NCBI GenBank assembly: GCA_027486035.1
Contig: JAIXPX010000047.1
Coordinates: 57,844 to 121,843, forward strand
DNA from: Erythrobacteraceae bacterium
GTDB lineage: Bacteria > Pseudomonadota > Alphaproteobacteria > Sphingomonadales > Sphingomonadaceae
Length of the DNA stretch: 64,000 nucleotides
Direction: 5' to 3'
Part shown: piece after piece, positions 45,571-53,895 of the stretch
How the letters are laid out: each line of letters starts with the position of its first letter
Position numbering within the stretch: the first letter of the stretch is position 1
The notes under the pieces: model-generated
What the model saw: the letters and a program-made list of their open reading frames with translations, nothing else
Databases searched by the model: none
Told to the model about the DNA's origin: nothing
Position numbers and translations under genes: made by a program

Positions 45571-45700
45571 GTTTGCCGTTCCGGGGCCGGATGGGGACAG
45601 GCTGTGCGCAGGCCTGTGGATAAGGCCGGGAGAATCGCCCCGGTGTGCGGGCCCCTCTCCCGCAGGCCGATAGCGGCGCAGGCGCTGCGACAGGCGCGGC

Positions 45701-46273
45701 CTACCCCCTGCAATCCTCGATCACCCGGCTGACCTCGGCCCAGCTCGGCAGGTAGAGGCTTGCCTCGCCCTCGACCTCGACCGCGAAGCGCCCCTTGGAG
45801 AGCGCCATCGCATCGAGCAGCGGGTCGCGCGCGGCAAGGTCGGCGGCGAGGACGGGCCCTGTGTCTTCGGCCTGCACCGCCGCCGGCAGCGCGCGGGCCT
45901 GGGTCTCGGTGCGGATCGTCATCGGCCCGCGCCTCTCACCGCCAGCGGCGCGCAGCAGCGCGAGCCGGCCGCGCGGCGCATCGCAGACCATCACGAAGGC
46001 CTCGGCGCTGCGCGGGGTGACGAAGACCGCCGCCGGGCCACCGGCCCTGCGCTCGTAACGCCAGCGTCCGGGCGTCAGCGCCATGTCCATCCAGTCCCGG
46101 GGCCGGGATGCCGCGGAGGAGGCAGCCGGCGCGGGCCATGCGGGCGCGCGGGCAGCGGGCGGCGCTGCGGGTGCGGGGCGAGGCGCCTCGCCCGCCGGGG
46201 CACAGGCGGCGAGCGCAAGCAGGGGGGCCAGCAACAGAGCCGGTGACGAGGCGAGGGGCAGAGCGGCTTTCAT
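45701..46273 (-). CDS. Hypothetical lipoprotein
   Basis: 190 residues from the ATG at 46273. A lipoprotein signal is clear (LLLAPLLALAAC), followed by a Pro/Ala-rich stretch (about residues 22-45). The remainder (MALTPGRWRYERR, FVMVCDAPRGRLALLR, YLPSWAEVSRVIEDCRG) has two Cys that may pair and resembles small exported proteins of sphingomonads, but no domain is recognised. It diverges from tlyA with only 35 bases between starts. Confidence 0.7.
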   Translation of the reverse strand: MKAALPLASSPALLLAPLLALAACAPAGEAPRPAPAAPPAARAPAWPAPAASSAASRPRDWMDMALTPGRWRYERRAGGPAAVFVTPRSAEAFVMVCDAPRGRLALLRAAGGERRGPMTIRTETQARALPAAVQAEDTGPVLAADLAARDPLLDAMALSKGRFAVEVEGEASLYLPSWAEVSRVIEDCRG

Positions 46274-46308
46274 CCCCCCACTTTGCGCGCTAGGAGCGGC
46301 ACTTGTCC

Positions 46309-47085
46309 ATGCCCGAGCACACACCCCTTTCCTCAGGCCGTCCCCCCAAAGCGGCCAAGCGCCGCGTCGACCAGCTGCTGGTCGAGCGCGGGCTCGCCGA
46401 AAGCCGCGCGCGGGCGCAGGCGCTGGTGATGGCGGGGCTGGTGTTCGCGGGCGAGACGAGGATCGACAAGCCCGGGCAACAGGTCGCCGGGGATACCGCG
46501 CTCGAGGTGCGCGGGCGCGACCATCCCTGGGTGAGCCGTGGCGGGATCAAGCTCGCCCACGCCATCGCCCATTTCGGGCTCGACCCTGCCGAAGCGACGG
46601 CGATGGATATCGGCTCGTCCACCGGCGGCTTCACCGATGTGCTGCTGACCCACGGCGCGGATCATGTGTTCTGTGTCGACAGCGGGACCAACCAGCTTGC
46701 ATGGAAGCTGCGCGAGGACACGCGGGTAACGGTGCTCGAACAGCTTTCCGCGCGGCTTCTGACGTCCGAACATATCGACCGGCCGTGCAACTGGGTGGTG
46801 TGCGATGCGAGTTTCATCAGCCTCGCCAAGGTGCTGGAGGTGCCGCTCGGGCTCGCCGCGCCGCAATGCCGGCTGGTCGCGCTCATCAAGCCCCAGTTCG
46901 AGGTCGGGCGCGAGGAGGTCGGCAAGGGCGGGGTGGTGCGCGACCCTGCCCTCCACCAGCGCGTATGCGACGAGGTGCGCGGCTGGATCGAGGGGCTGGG
47001 CTGGCAGGTCGAGGGGATCGTGGAAAGCCCGATCACCGGCCCGCAGGGCAATGTCGAATTCCTGATCAGTGCCCAGCGGGGCTAG
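46309..47085 (+). CDS. tlyA: TlyA-family rRNA 2'-O-methyltransferase
   Basis: 258 residues from the ATG at 46309; a TTG six bases upstream is possible. An S4 RNA-binding domain (RRVDQLLVERGLAESRARAQALVMAG) precedes an FtsJ/RrmJ-like methyltransferase with SAM motif MDIGSSTGGFTDVLL, then DASFISL and LIKPQFEVGREEVGKGGVVRD. Known TlyA proteins methylate rRNA (C1409 of 16S, and C1920 of 23S in some); they were once called hemolysins. A strong terminator follows. Confidence 0.94.
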   Translation: MPEHTPLSSGRPPKAAKRRVDQLLVERGLAESRARAQALVMAGLVFAGETRIDKPGQQVAGDTALEVRGRDHPWVSRGGIKLAHAIAHFGLDPAEATAMDIGSSTGGFTDVLLTHGADHVFCVDSGTNQLAWKLREDTRVTVLEQLSARLLTSEHIDRPCNWVVCDASFISLAKVLEVPLGLAAPQCRLVALIKPQFEVGREEVGKGGVVRDPALHQRVCDEVRGWIEGLGWQVEGIVESPITGPQGNVEFLISAQRG

Positions 47086-47100
47086 GCACAAAAGAAAAGA

Positions 47101-47128
47101 CCGGCGGCAACCCGAAGGTTGCCACCGG
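47101..47128. terminator. Bidirectional terminator after tlyA
   Basis: CCGGCGGCAACC pairs with GGTTGCCACCGG (one mismatch) around a CGAA loop, with AAAAGAAAAGA before and CCTTTCC after. It is located between convergent tlyA and the small lipoprotein gene. Confidence 0.8.
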
Positions 47129-47179
47129 CCTTTCCTGAACCTGGTTTCCGGCTAGGCCGGAACCGGCAATCCCGAAGGA

Positions 47180-47377
47180 TTACTCGGCAGCCGGGGTCTC
47201 GGTAGCGGCCGGGGTTTCGGTCGCAGCCGGGGTTTCGGTGGCAGCCGGGGTTTCAGCGGTCATCTCTTCGGTGACGGCGGTGGTGTCGGCTTCGGTGGCA
47301 GCTTCTTCAGCCGGCTTCGAGCAAGCGGCGGTGGCGAGAGCGAGGCCGGCGACGGCGACGAGAGCGATCTTCTTCAT
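47180..47377 (-). CDS. Small repeat-containing lipoprotein
   Basis: 65 residues. Lipoprotein signal KKIALVAVAGLALATAAC, then an acidic Thr/Glu/Ala-rich tail ending in about four tandem ATETPA units. The matching DNA is a tandem array of about 18-base units (47195-47255), which could vary in number by slippage. No enzyme domain; it is probably a surface or periplasmic spacer. Confidence 0.7.
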   Translation of the reverse strand: MKKIALVAVAGLALATAACSKPAEEAATEADTTAVTEEMTAETPAATETPAATETPAATETPAAE

Positions 47378-47694
47378 GGTTGAGTTCCCTTTGGCCCGCG
47401 CGGGCCGATAATGAGCTTAGGTGCGTTGTCTTATCTTCCCGCCGCCAACGCACCTTCGAATCACGGCAGGAATGTGGCAGTCTCTAGCAGACAGATTCGC
47501 GCTCAAGAAGCCGAAATGTGACTGCCTGCCCCATTTTTACCACATTTCCGGCAAGGACAGCGACTTGCAGGCCGGATCGCGCGTGGCTCGTCACGGGTCA
47601 AACCGCAAGGCGCCCGGTTGGTAAGGCGCCCGGTTGGCGCAGGGGCGCGGCTCTGGTATCGCCGCCGCGGCGGCCATTCCCGCCCGGAGAGCCC
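47378..47694. other. 317-bp intergenic region with a 16-base tandem duplication
   Basis: No gene seen. AAGGCGCCCGGTTGGT occurs twice head to tail at 47607-47638, just upstream of tspO. The left part is the promoter region of the small lipoprotein. Confidence 0.5.
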
Positions 47695-48243
47695 ATGACC
47701 ATCCTTGCCACCCCCCAGCAATTGCGTGCGAGTTTCCTGAGGTGGACGCTGTTCATGGTGCCGCTGGTCCTGCTGGTAGGCTTCATGGCCGGGCAGTTGG
47801 GCGGGCCGGACACGCCGTGGTTCGCCGCGCTGAAAAAGCCCGCGATCTATCCGCCGCCGGTGACCTTCGGGATCGTGTGGAGCGTGCTGTTCGTGCTGAT
47901 CGGCCTTGCGCTGGCGATGGTGGCGAGCGCCTGGGGCGCAGTGGGGCGGGGGGCGGCGCTGATCGCCTTTGGGGTGCATTTCCTCGTGACGCAAAGCTGG
48001 ACGGCGGTGTTCTTCGGGATGCAGGACATGCTGGCCGCCCTGATGGTGCTGGGCTTCGGGGTCGCGACCCTGCTGTTCGCGCTGGCGCTGGTCCACCGCG
48101 TCCGGCCGCGGGCAGCGGCGCTGCTGCTGCCCTATCTTGCCTGGCTGTGCTTTGCCGCGGCGCTCAACTACCAGTTCATCACCCACAACCCCGACGGCGG
48201 CCCCAAGGGCGCAAGCGGCGCCGCAACGCGGGTGGAGCTCTGA
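47695..48243 (+). CDS. tspO: TspO/MBR family protein
   Basis: 182 residues from the ATG at 47695. Five hydrophobic helices and the family signature PWFAALKKPAIYPPPVTFGIVWSVLFVLIGLAL. TspO proteins bind tetrapyrroles and, in alphaproteobacteria, act as outer-membrane or inner-membrane oxygen/porphyrin sensors. The WxPP-type loop and the conserved Trp/Tyr positions (QSWTAVFFGMQD, LCFAAALNYQF) are in place. Confidence 0.9.
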   Translation: MTILATPQQLRASFLRWTLFMVPLVLLVGFMAGQLGGPDTPWFAALKKPAIYPPPVTFGIVWSVLFVLIGLALAMVASAWGAVGRGAALIAFGVHFLVTQSWTAVFFGMQDMLAALMVLGFGVATLLFALALVHRVRPRAAALLLPYLAWLCFAAALNYQFITHNPDGGPKGASGAATRVEL

Positions 48244-48346
48244 CACCTCCCCCTTCGCCTGAGGCTCAGTTTCGGACGGCATAGCACGTCCGCAAGCGCG
48301 ACCGCGCGCCCGCAGCGAAGCCATCGCCAGATCGCGAGAGCGAGGA

Positions 48347-48374
48347 GGGCGCTTGCACTTCGGTGCAAGCGCCC
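48347..48374 (+). ncRNA. UUCG-capped hairpin in the ubiK leader
   Basis: GGGCGCTTGCAC-TTCG-GTGCAAGCGCCC is a 12-bp perfect stem with a highly stable UUCG loop, ending 13 bases before the ubiK ATG. No T-run follows on either strand, so it is more likely a leader structure or processing guard than a terminator. Confidence 0.45.
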
Positions 48375-48387
48375 CCAAAAAGCCAAT

Positions 48388-48633
48388 ATGCAAAGCCAGA
48401 ACCCGATCATCGCCGACCTCGTCAAACTCGCCAACAGCGCCGCCGGGACCATGGCGGGCATGACCCGCGAAGCTCGCGAAAGCGCGCGCGAGCGGCTGCG
48501 CGAGGCCTTTGGCGGCATCGATTTCGTCAGCCGCGAGGAATTCGAGACGGTGAAAGCCATGGCCCAGAAGGCCCGCGAACAGGCCGACGCCCTCGAAGCG
48601 CGCCTCGCCGCGCTGGAAGCCAAGTCCAAGTAA
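48388..48633 (+). CDS. ubiK: UbiK-family accessory factor (BMFP)
   Basis: 81 residues, full length for the family. N-terminal amphipathic part (NPIIADLVKLANSAAGTMAGM), then ERLREAF and VSREEFETVKAMAQKAREQADALEARLAALE, a trimeric coiled coil. UbiK assists aerobic ubiquinone synthesis by binding UbiJ and lipids at the membrane. It lies 18 bases upstream of recO. Confidence 0.88.
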   Translation: MQSQNPIIADLVKLANSAAGTMAGMTREARESARERLREAFGGIDFVSREEFETVKAMAQKAREQADALEARLAALEAKSK

Positions 48634-48651
48634 ACGCCGGATGCGCAGGCC

Positions 48652-49251
48652 ATGACCCTGCGCGCGCCTGCCATCATGCTGGCCTCGCGTCCCCAGGGCG
48701 AGACGGGGTCGATGGCGCGGGTGCTGACGGCCGATGCGGGGCTGGTCGCGGCCTATGTGGCGGGCGGGCGCGGGCGGCAGATGCGGGCGGTGATGGTGCC
48801 GGGCAACCGCGTCGCGCTCGAACTTTCCACCCGGCCCCGCAGCACGCTGCCCTTTGCGCGGCTCGAGCTCGAACAGTCCCTGGGCGCGCTCATCACCGAG
48901 CCGCTGCCGGCCACCGCGATCCAGTGGGCCTGTGCGCTCACCGCCGCCGCGCTGCCCGAGCGCCAGCCTTATCCCTCGCTTCACGCGGCGCTTGGCGGGC
49001 TGCTCGATGCGATCGCGCTGGCGCCCTCCGCGCGCGGCTGGGTGAGCGGGCTGGTCGCCTACGAGACGCTGCTTCTTTCCGAGCTCGGCTATGGCGGGGT
49101 GCGGCCTGCCGAGGCCGATGATCTGGCCGGCCAGCTTGCTGCCCTCGCGGTGCTGGAGCGCCGCCTTGCGCACTACCTGCTTGCAGGGGCCAAAAGCGAT
49201 GTTATGGGCGCGCGCAGGCTGCTGACCGAGCGGCTCGCGCGCATGGGGTAG
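48652..49251 (+). CDS. recO: DNA repair protein RecO
   Basis: 199 residues. The N-terminal OB fold starts [36 protein letters not shown], as in RecO. The protein is shorter than E. coli RecO and lacks a Cys4 zinc module, as is usual in sphingomonads. RecO loads RecA with RecR at SSB-coated gaps. Followed after 10 bases by leuB. Confidence 0.88.
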   Translation: MTLRAPAIMLASRPQGETGSMARVLTADAGLVAAYVAGGRGRQMRAVMVPGNRVALELSTRPRSTLPFARLELEQSLGALITEPLPATAIQWACALTAAALPERQPYPSLHAALGGLLDAIALAPSARGWVSGLVAYETLLLSELGYGGVRPAEADDLAGQLAALAVLERRLAHYLLAGAKSDVMGARRLLTERLARMG

Positions 49252-49261
49252 GTTTACAAGC

Positions 49262-50320
49262 ATGAAGATAGCCATCCTGCCCGGTGACGGGATCGGCCCC
49301 GAAGTCACGGCCGAGGCGGTCGCGGTGATCGAGCGCCTGGCCCTGCCGGGCCTGACCCTGTTTTCCGGCGATGTGGGCGGGGCGGCCTATCATCGCCACG
49401 GCCACCCGCTTCCGCAAGAAACGCTCGACATGGCCCGCGCGGCCGATGCGATTCTGTTCGGCGCGGTCGGCGATCCTTCCTGCGACGCGCTGGAGCGGCA
49501 CCTGAGGCCCGAGCAGGCGATCCTTGGCCTGAGGAAGCATCTCGGCCTCTTCGCCAACCTCAGGCCCGCGCGGGTCTTCGCGGGGCTCGAGCATCTCTCG
49601 CCCCTGCGCGCCGATATCGCGGGCGGGCTCGACATGCTGATCGTGCGCGAGTTGACCGGCGACGTCTATTTCGGCGCCAAGGGCCAGCGCATGACCGAGG
49701 CAGGCGAGCGCGAGGGGTGGGACGCCATGTCCTATGCGGAGAGCGAAGTGCGCCGCATCGCCCATGTCGCCTTCCGCGCGGCGGCGGCTTCGGGGCAGAG
49801 ACTCACCAGCGTCGACAAGGCCAATGTGCTCGAGACCAGCCAGTTGTGGCGCGACGTGGTGGTCGAGGTCGCCGCCGAATACCCGGGCGTCGCGCTTGAC
49901 CACATGTATGTCGATAATGCCGCGATGCAGGTGGTGAGCCACCCCGAGCGTTTCGGCGTGGTGCTGACCGGCAACCTGTTCGGCGACATTCTTTCGGACC
50001 TTGCCAGTGCGGCGGTGGGCTCGATCGGGCTGCTGCCCTCGGCCTCGCTGGGCGAGCGGCAGACGGACTTCGGCACTTTCGGCCTCTATGAACCGATCCA
50101 CGGTTCTGCCCCTGACATCGCGGGGCAGGGCAAGGCCAATCCGATGGCGACGATCCTGTCGGCGGCGATGATGCTGCGCCATTCCTTCGCCCGCGAGGTC
50201 GAGGCGGCGCGGATCGAGGCGGCGGTGGCGCGGACGCTGGCCGACGGCATCCTCGGCGGCGATCTCGGCGGCAGCCACGGCACAGCGGCGATCGGCGCTG
50301 CGGTGCGGGAGCGGCTCTGA
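49262..50320 (+). CDS. leuB: 3-isopropylmalate dehydrogenase
   Basis: 352 residues. Family motifs in order: [100 protein letters not shown] and [15 protein letters not shown]. It oxidatively decarboxylates 3-isopropylmalate with NAD in leucine synthesis, in the cytoplasm. Five bases separate it from the next gene. Confidence 0.97.
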   Translation: MKIAILPGDGIGPEVTAEAVAVIERLALPGLTLFSGDVGGAAYHRHGHPLPQETLDMARAADAILFGAVGDPSCDALERHLRPEQAILGLRKHLGLFANLRPARVFAGLEHLSPLRADIAGGLDMLIVRELTGDVYFGAKGQRMTEAGEREGWDAMSYAESEVRRIAHVAFRAAAASGQRLTSVDKANVLETSQLWRDVVVEVAAEYPGVALDHMYVDNAAMQVVSHPERFGVVLTGNLFGDILSDLASAAVGSIGLLPSASLGERQTDFGTFGLYEPIHGSAPDIAGQGKANPMATILSAAMMLRHSFAREVEAARIEAAVARTLADGILGGDLGGSHGTAAIGAAVRERL

Positions 50321-50325
50321 CGCCC

Positions 50326-51420
50326 ATGCGCCTCGAACTCGCGATCATCCTCCCCACGCTCAACGAGCGCGGCAATCTCGGCCCGCTGGTCGAGCGGATC
50401 GACCGCGCGATCGGGGACGCGGCGCGCTGGGAAGTGATCATCGTCGATGACGACAGCCGCGACGGCACTGCCGACGAGGCGCGCGCGCTGGCGCTGGCCG
50501 ATCCCCGCGTGCGGGTGATCCAGCGCATCGGCCGCCGGGGGCTGGCGAGCGCCGCGATCGAGGGCTTCTGCGCCACGGCTGCGCCCTATGTGGCGGTGAT
50601 GGATGCCGACCACCAGCACGATCCGGCGCTGCTGCCGGGAATGCTCGCCGCGCTCAGATCGGGTGAGGCCGAGATCTGCGTCGCCAGCCGCTTTGCCGAG
50701 GGGGCCAGCACCGCCGACTGGGCCGCGCCCGAGCGCGAGAGGCTCTCGACCTATGCCAATGCCCTCGCGCGGCGGATCACCGGCGTCGCGCTTTCCGACC
50801 CCATGAGCGGCTATTTCATGCTCCCCGCCGCGACCGCCAGGATGCTGGCGCCGCGTCTGTCGGGGATCGGCTTCAAGATCCTCCTCGATCTCCTTGCGAC
50901 GACCGACGCGCCGATGCGGGTCAAGGAATTCCCCCTCAATTTCGCGGCCCGCCGCGAAGGAGAAAGCAAGCTGGACCGCGCCATCCTGTTCGATTTCCTC
51001 GCCGGGCTCTACGACAAGACCCTGGGCAAGGTGATCCCGACCCGCTTCGCCCTGTTCGGCACCGTCGGCGCGCTGGGCGTGGTGGTGCACTTCCTGGTGC
51101 TCTCGGCCTTGCTGTTCACCTTCGGGGAGCGCTTCGCCATCGCTCAGACCGCGGCGGTGCTGGTGGCGATGAGCTTCAACTTCTGGCTCAACAACTGGCT
51201 GACCTACCGTGACAAGCGGCTCAAGGGCGCGCTCGCGCTGCTGCGCGGCTGGCTCGGCTTCATCGCGACCTGCGCGGTCGGGGCCTTCGCCAATGTCGCG
51301 ATCGCCACCTTCCTCGAGGGACGCGGCCTCCATTGGGCCATGGCCGCCCTCGCGGGGATCGTAGTTGGCTCGGTCTGGAACTACGCCCTCTCCAGCCGCT
51401 TCGTGTGGGGAAGGTTCTAG
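50326..51420 (+). CDS. GT2 polyprenyl-phosphate glycosyltransferase with GtrA domain
   Basis: 364 residues. The N-terminal GT2 domain (ILPTLNERGNLGPLVERID, VIIVDDDSRDGT, VMDADHQHDPALLP) is of the dolichol/polyprenol-phosphate mannosyl- or glucosyltransferase type. Residues about 240-364 hold four hydrophobic helices of a GtrA domain (FALFGTVGALGVVVHFLVL...SFNFWLNNWLTYRD...SSRFVWGRF). It makes a lipid-linked sugar and probably flips it. The convergent PMT-type enzyme could use that donor. Confidence 0.92.
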   Translation: MRLELAIILPTLNERGNLGPLVERIDRAIGDAARWEVIIVDDDSRDGTADEARALALADPRVRVIQRIGRRGLASAAIEGFCATAAPYVAVMDADHQHDPALLPGMLAALRSGEAEICVASRFAEGASTADWAAPERERLSTYANALARRITGVALSDPMSGYFMLPAATARMLAPRLSGIGFKILLDLLATTDAPMRVKEFPLNFAARREGESKLDRAILFDFLAGLYDKTLGKVIPTRFALFGTVGALGVVVHFLVLSALLFTFGERFAIAQTAAVLVAMSFNFWLNNWLTYRDKRLKGALALLRGWLGFIATCAVGAFANVAIATFLEGRGLHWAMAALAGIVVGSVWNYALSSRFVWGRF

Positions 51421-51424
51421 CCTC

Positions 51425-52774
51425 TCACCCCCACCCGTCGATCCACATCCAGGTGGTGAAGCTCATCGGGCCCTCGAGCGGCAGGGCGGCGAGGATCGGG
51501 AAGAAGAAGGCGAAGACCGCGGCCGAGGCGGCGGGGATGGCGCAGGCGATCCATGTGCCAAAGGGCAGCCGCCTCATGTCGCTGCACGCCAGCGCAAGGG
51601 CGGCAAGCAGGAAGATGCTGGGCAAGAGGTAGTGGTAATAGAACTGCGTCGGCTTCGGCGCGATCACCCACAGGCCGATGCTCGCCGCGTAGCCGAGCAC
51701 CGCGCCGAGCCGCGCCCAGTCGCGTTTCCCGCCCTTGCGCCGCCACGCGCCCCGCCACAGGCACCACGCCAGCGCCGGCAGGCCGATCAGCATGGTCAGC
51801 GGATTGCCGATCAGCAGCACCCCGCGCTGCGCCCCGTCGACCGGCTCGTAGAGATACCAGATCCCCCGCATGTTCAGCACCCAGCTTTCCCATGTGCTCA
51901 TGTAGCGGTGCGGGATCTTCAATCCGCTCTGAAGCTCGAGCATCTCGCGGTGCAGGCCGATCAGGCCCTTTTCCGCAAGCGGCGAGGGGTGGAGCGGCGC
52001 CGACATCCAGTATCCGGGCAGATAGGCCGCCGCATAGGCCAGCAGCGGCACGATCCCGAGCCACACGAAAGCCTCGATCAGCGTGATCCCCGGCACCGGC
52101 GCGCCCCGGCGGCTGAGGAGCAGGCGGCTGCGGCCCGCGCCGAGGCGGGCGAGGAAGAAGGCGATCCCCGGCACCACCGCGAGGGGTATCGCGTTCCACT
52201 TGGCCCCCATCGCTGCGCCGAGCGCGATGCCGGTCAGCGCCAGCCGCCAGCGCCCCTGCTCGGGCCGGGCGCAGGCAGCGGCAAACTGCCATGCCGCAAC
52301 GCCGAGGGCGGCGGCCATCACCATGTCGAGCATGGCGATACGGGCCTGGACGAAAAGCGGGAAACCCGTCGCCAGCAGCACCGCGAAGGCCAGCGTGGCA
52401 AAGCGGTCGCGGCTCGCCAGCCACAGCGTGCGCAGCGCGGCGAGGAAGGCCAGAACGCCGCTGGCCCAGGGCACGATCCGCCAGCCCAGCGGATTGTCAC
52501 CGAAGACCCACATCCCCAGTGCGATCAGCGCCTTGGCGAGCGGCGGGTGCTCGCGGTTGCGGAACTCTCCCGCGCCGTTCTGCAAGAAGCCGAGCCACTC
52601 GCGCGCGGCAGGGATGTAGTGGACCTCGTCGAAATAGAGGATCGAGGGAATCCCGAGTCGCCAGCCGGACAGCGCGGCGAACAGGCCGGTCAGCGCCAGG
52701 CACCATCCCAGCGGATCCCGCAGGCGTGGCGGCGGCGTGGCGGCGGGAAAGAGGGGGGCGGACGCCTCGGCCAT
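51425..52774 (-). CDS. PMT/GT39-type mannosyltransferase (glycosyltransferase C)
   Basis: 449 residues from the ATG at 52774; in-frame ATGs lie at 52804 and 52813. About 11 hydrophobic segments. The first periplasmic loop has FDEVHYIPAAREWL (acidic DE catalytic pair) and NREHPPLAKALIALG, both diagnostic of protein O-mannosyltransferase-like enzymes. They transfer sugars from polyprenyl phosphate to proteins or lipids at the periplasmic face. It converges with the GT2-GtrA gene, whose product may be its donor synthase. Confidence 0.85.
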   Translation of the reverse strand: MAEASAPLFPAATPPPRLRDPLGWCLALTGLFAALSGWRLGIPSILYFDEVHYIPAAREWLGFLQNGAGEFRNREHPPLAKALIALGMWVFGDNPLGWRIVPWASGVLAFLAALRTLWLASRDRFATLAFAVLLATGFPLFVQARIAMLDMVMAAALGVAAWQFAAACARPEQGRWRLALTGIALGAAMGAKWNAIPLAVVPGIAFFLARLGAGRSRLLLSRRGAPVPGITLIEAFVWLGIVPLLAYAAAYLPGYWMSAPLHPSPLAEKGLIGLHREMLELQSGLKIPHRYMSTWESWVLNMRGIWYLYEPVDGAQRGVLLIGNPLTMLIGLPALAWCLWRGAWRRKGGKRDWARLGAVLGYAASIGLWVIAPKPTQFYYHYLLPSIFLLAALALACSDMRRLPFGTWIACAIPAASAAVFAFFFPILAALPLEGPMSFTTWMWIDGWG

Positions 52775-52819
52775 GGCGGGGCCGCGCTTAGGCAGCCCCG
52801 CCATCAAGGGCAAGCGGGT

Positions 52820-53245
52820 TTATGCCGCCGGAGGGTGTGCCGCGGCTGCGCGTTCGCCTGCATTCTCCAGCCAGAACAGCCGGGCGACCATGGCGAGCAG
52901 GCCGATGCTGGCCGTGGCGAGGACAAGGGCCGTCCACAGTCCCAAGTTCATCCCCTGCGCCCGCGCGCGCGGCAGGACGAAGAAGAATGCGACCGAGAGC
53001 GAGAACAGCAGATCCCACCACACCTGCACGCCCCACAGGTTGGAGGTGTGGTTAAGGATCACCGGGAACACGCCCTCGGCCGCGATGGTGACGGCGCTGA
53101 AGGCGGCAAAGCCTGCCGCAAGGCTGGCGGCCAGAAGCGCGCTGCCGCGCGCGCCGGGCCGCGCGGCCATCGCAAGGATCGCGGCACCAGCGAAGAGCAG
53201 TCCGCCAAGGGCCAGTGCGGCCAAGGGGGTGAGGGTTTCGGGCAT
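52820..53245 (-). CDS. Hypothetical four-helix membrane protein
   Basis: 141 residues with four hydrophobic segments (LAALALGGLLFAGAAILAM; ASLAAGFAAFSAVTIA; LLFSLSVAFFFVLP; ALVLATASIGLLAMVARLFWL). No known domain is recognised. It diverges from a TetR regulator across a gap containing two nested palindromes, so it is probably that regulator's target. Inner membrane. Confidence 0.75.
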   Translation of the reverse strand: MPETLTPLAALALGGLLFAGAAILAMAARPGARGSALLAASLAAGFAAFSAVTIAAEGVFPVILNHTSNLWGVQVWWDLLFSLSVAFFFVLPRARAQGMNLGLWTALVLATASIGLLAMVARLFWLENAGERAAAAHPPAA

Positions 53246-53265
53246 GGGAGTAATCCTTTCGAATC

Positions 53266-53314
53266 TGTAGCGAATGCTACATCATCTTGTAGCGCCATGT
53301 TGCGGCCGCTACAA
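53266..53314. promoter_or_regulatory. Double TetR-type operator
   Basis: TGTAGCGAATGCTACA (53266-53281) is a perfect palindrome with 6-bp arms. A second inverted repeat shares the same half-site, TTGTAGCG (53287-53294) and CGCTACAA (53307-53314). Both lie between the divergent TetR and membrane-protein starts. Confidence 0.7.
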
Positions 53315-53320
53315 GGCCGC

Positions 53321-53884
53321 ATGGCGACGACCGCGAAAAAGCCCCCGATGTCGAAGGACAGCCTGCTGCCGCTGCTGATGGGGCATGTGCTGGCACACGG
53401 GCTGGGGCAGGCGAGCCTCAGGCCGCTGGCCAAGGCGGCCGGCACTTCGGACCGGATGCTGATCTATCATTTCGGGTCGAAGGAGGCGCTGATCGCCGAT
53501 CTTCTGACCCATATCGCCGGCGTCTATGCAGCGATGCTCGATGCCGCGCTCGCGGCGAGCCCGCGCCCCGGCAACCGCGCCGAATTGCTCGCCGGGCTCC
53601 TCGCGCAGAACGGCGATCCGGCGATGCAGCCCTTCCAGATGCTGTGGTGGGAGATCGTCGCCGGATCGGCCCGCGACCTCCCCGGCTTTCGCGCCGCCGC
53701 ACAGGCGATGGTGACAAAGCTGCTCGGCTGGCTCGAGGCGCAGATGCCCGCAGGCGAACCCGACCCGGCAGGCGGGGCGCGCTTCCTGCTCACCGCGATC
53801 GAGGGCGCGGCGATGCTCGCGGCCGTGGGTCATCCCGATACGGCGCAAGACGGCCTGCTTGCGGGCGGGCTTCTGCAAGCCTAA
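53321..53884 (+). CDS. TetR-family regulator
   Basis: 187 residues from the ATG at 53321. The HTH region is VLAHGLGQASLRPLAKAAGTSDRMLIYHFGSKEALIADLLTHIA. The ligand domain has a Trp-rich part (QMLWWEIVAGSA). It is divergent from the four-helix membrane protein and likely represses both genes via the TGTAGC palindromes. Followed after 11 bases by metZ. Ligand unknown. Confidence 0.88.
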   Translation: MATTAKKPPMSKDSLLPLLMGHVLAHGLGQASLRPLAKAAGTSDRMLIYHFGSKEALIADLLTHIAGVYAAMLDAALAASPRPGNRAELLAGLLAQNGDPAMQPFQMLWWEIVAGSARDLPGFRAAAQAMVTKLLGWLEAQMPAGEPDPAGGARFLLTAIEGAAMLAAVGHPDTAQDGLLAGGLLQA

Positions 53885-53895
53885 GCACGCGTCCC

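Larger units (their letters stand above)
44897..45700. other. 804-bp repeat-rich intergenic region
   Basis: No conventional gene. It holds two near-identical 92-base repeats (45005-45205), a terminator-like hairpin (45228-45264), an 18-codon ORF (45316-45372), and an 8-bp GC hairpin with AAAA loop (45551-45570). A Pribnow-like AT-rich patch lies near 45490-45525. Confidence 0.7.

Noticed and set aside
48347..48374. Terminator before ubiK
   Set aside because: No T-run follows the stem on either strand.
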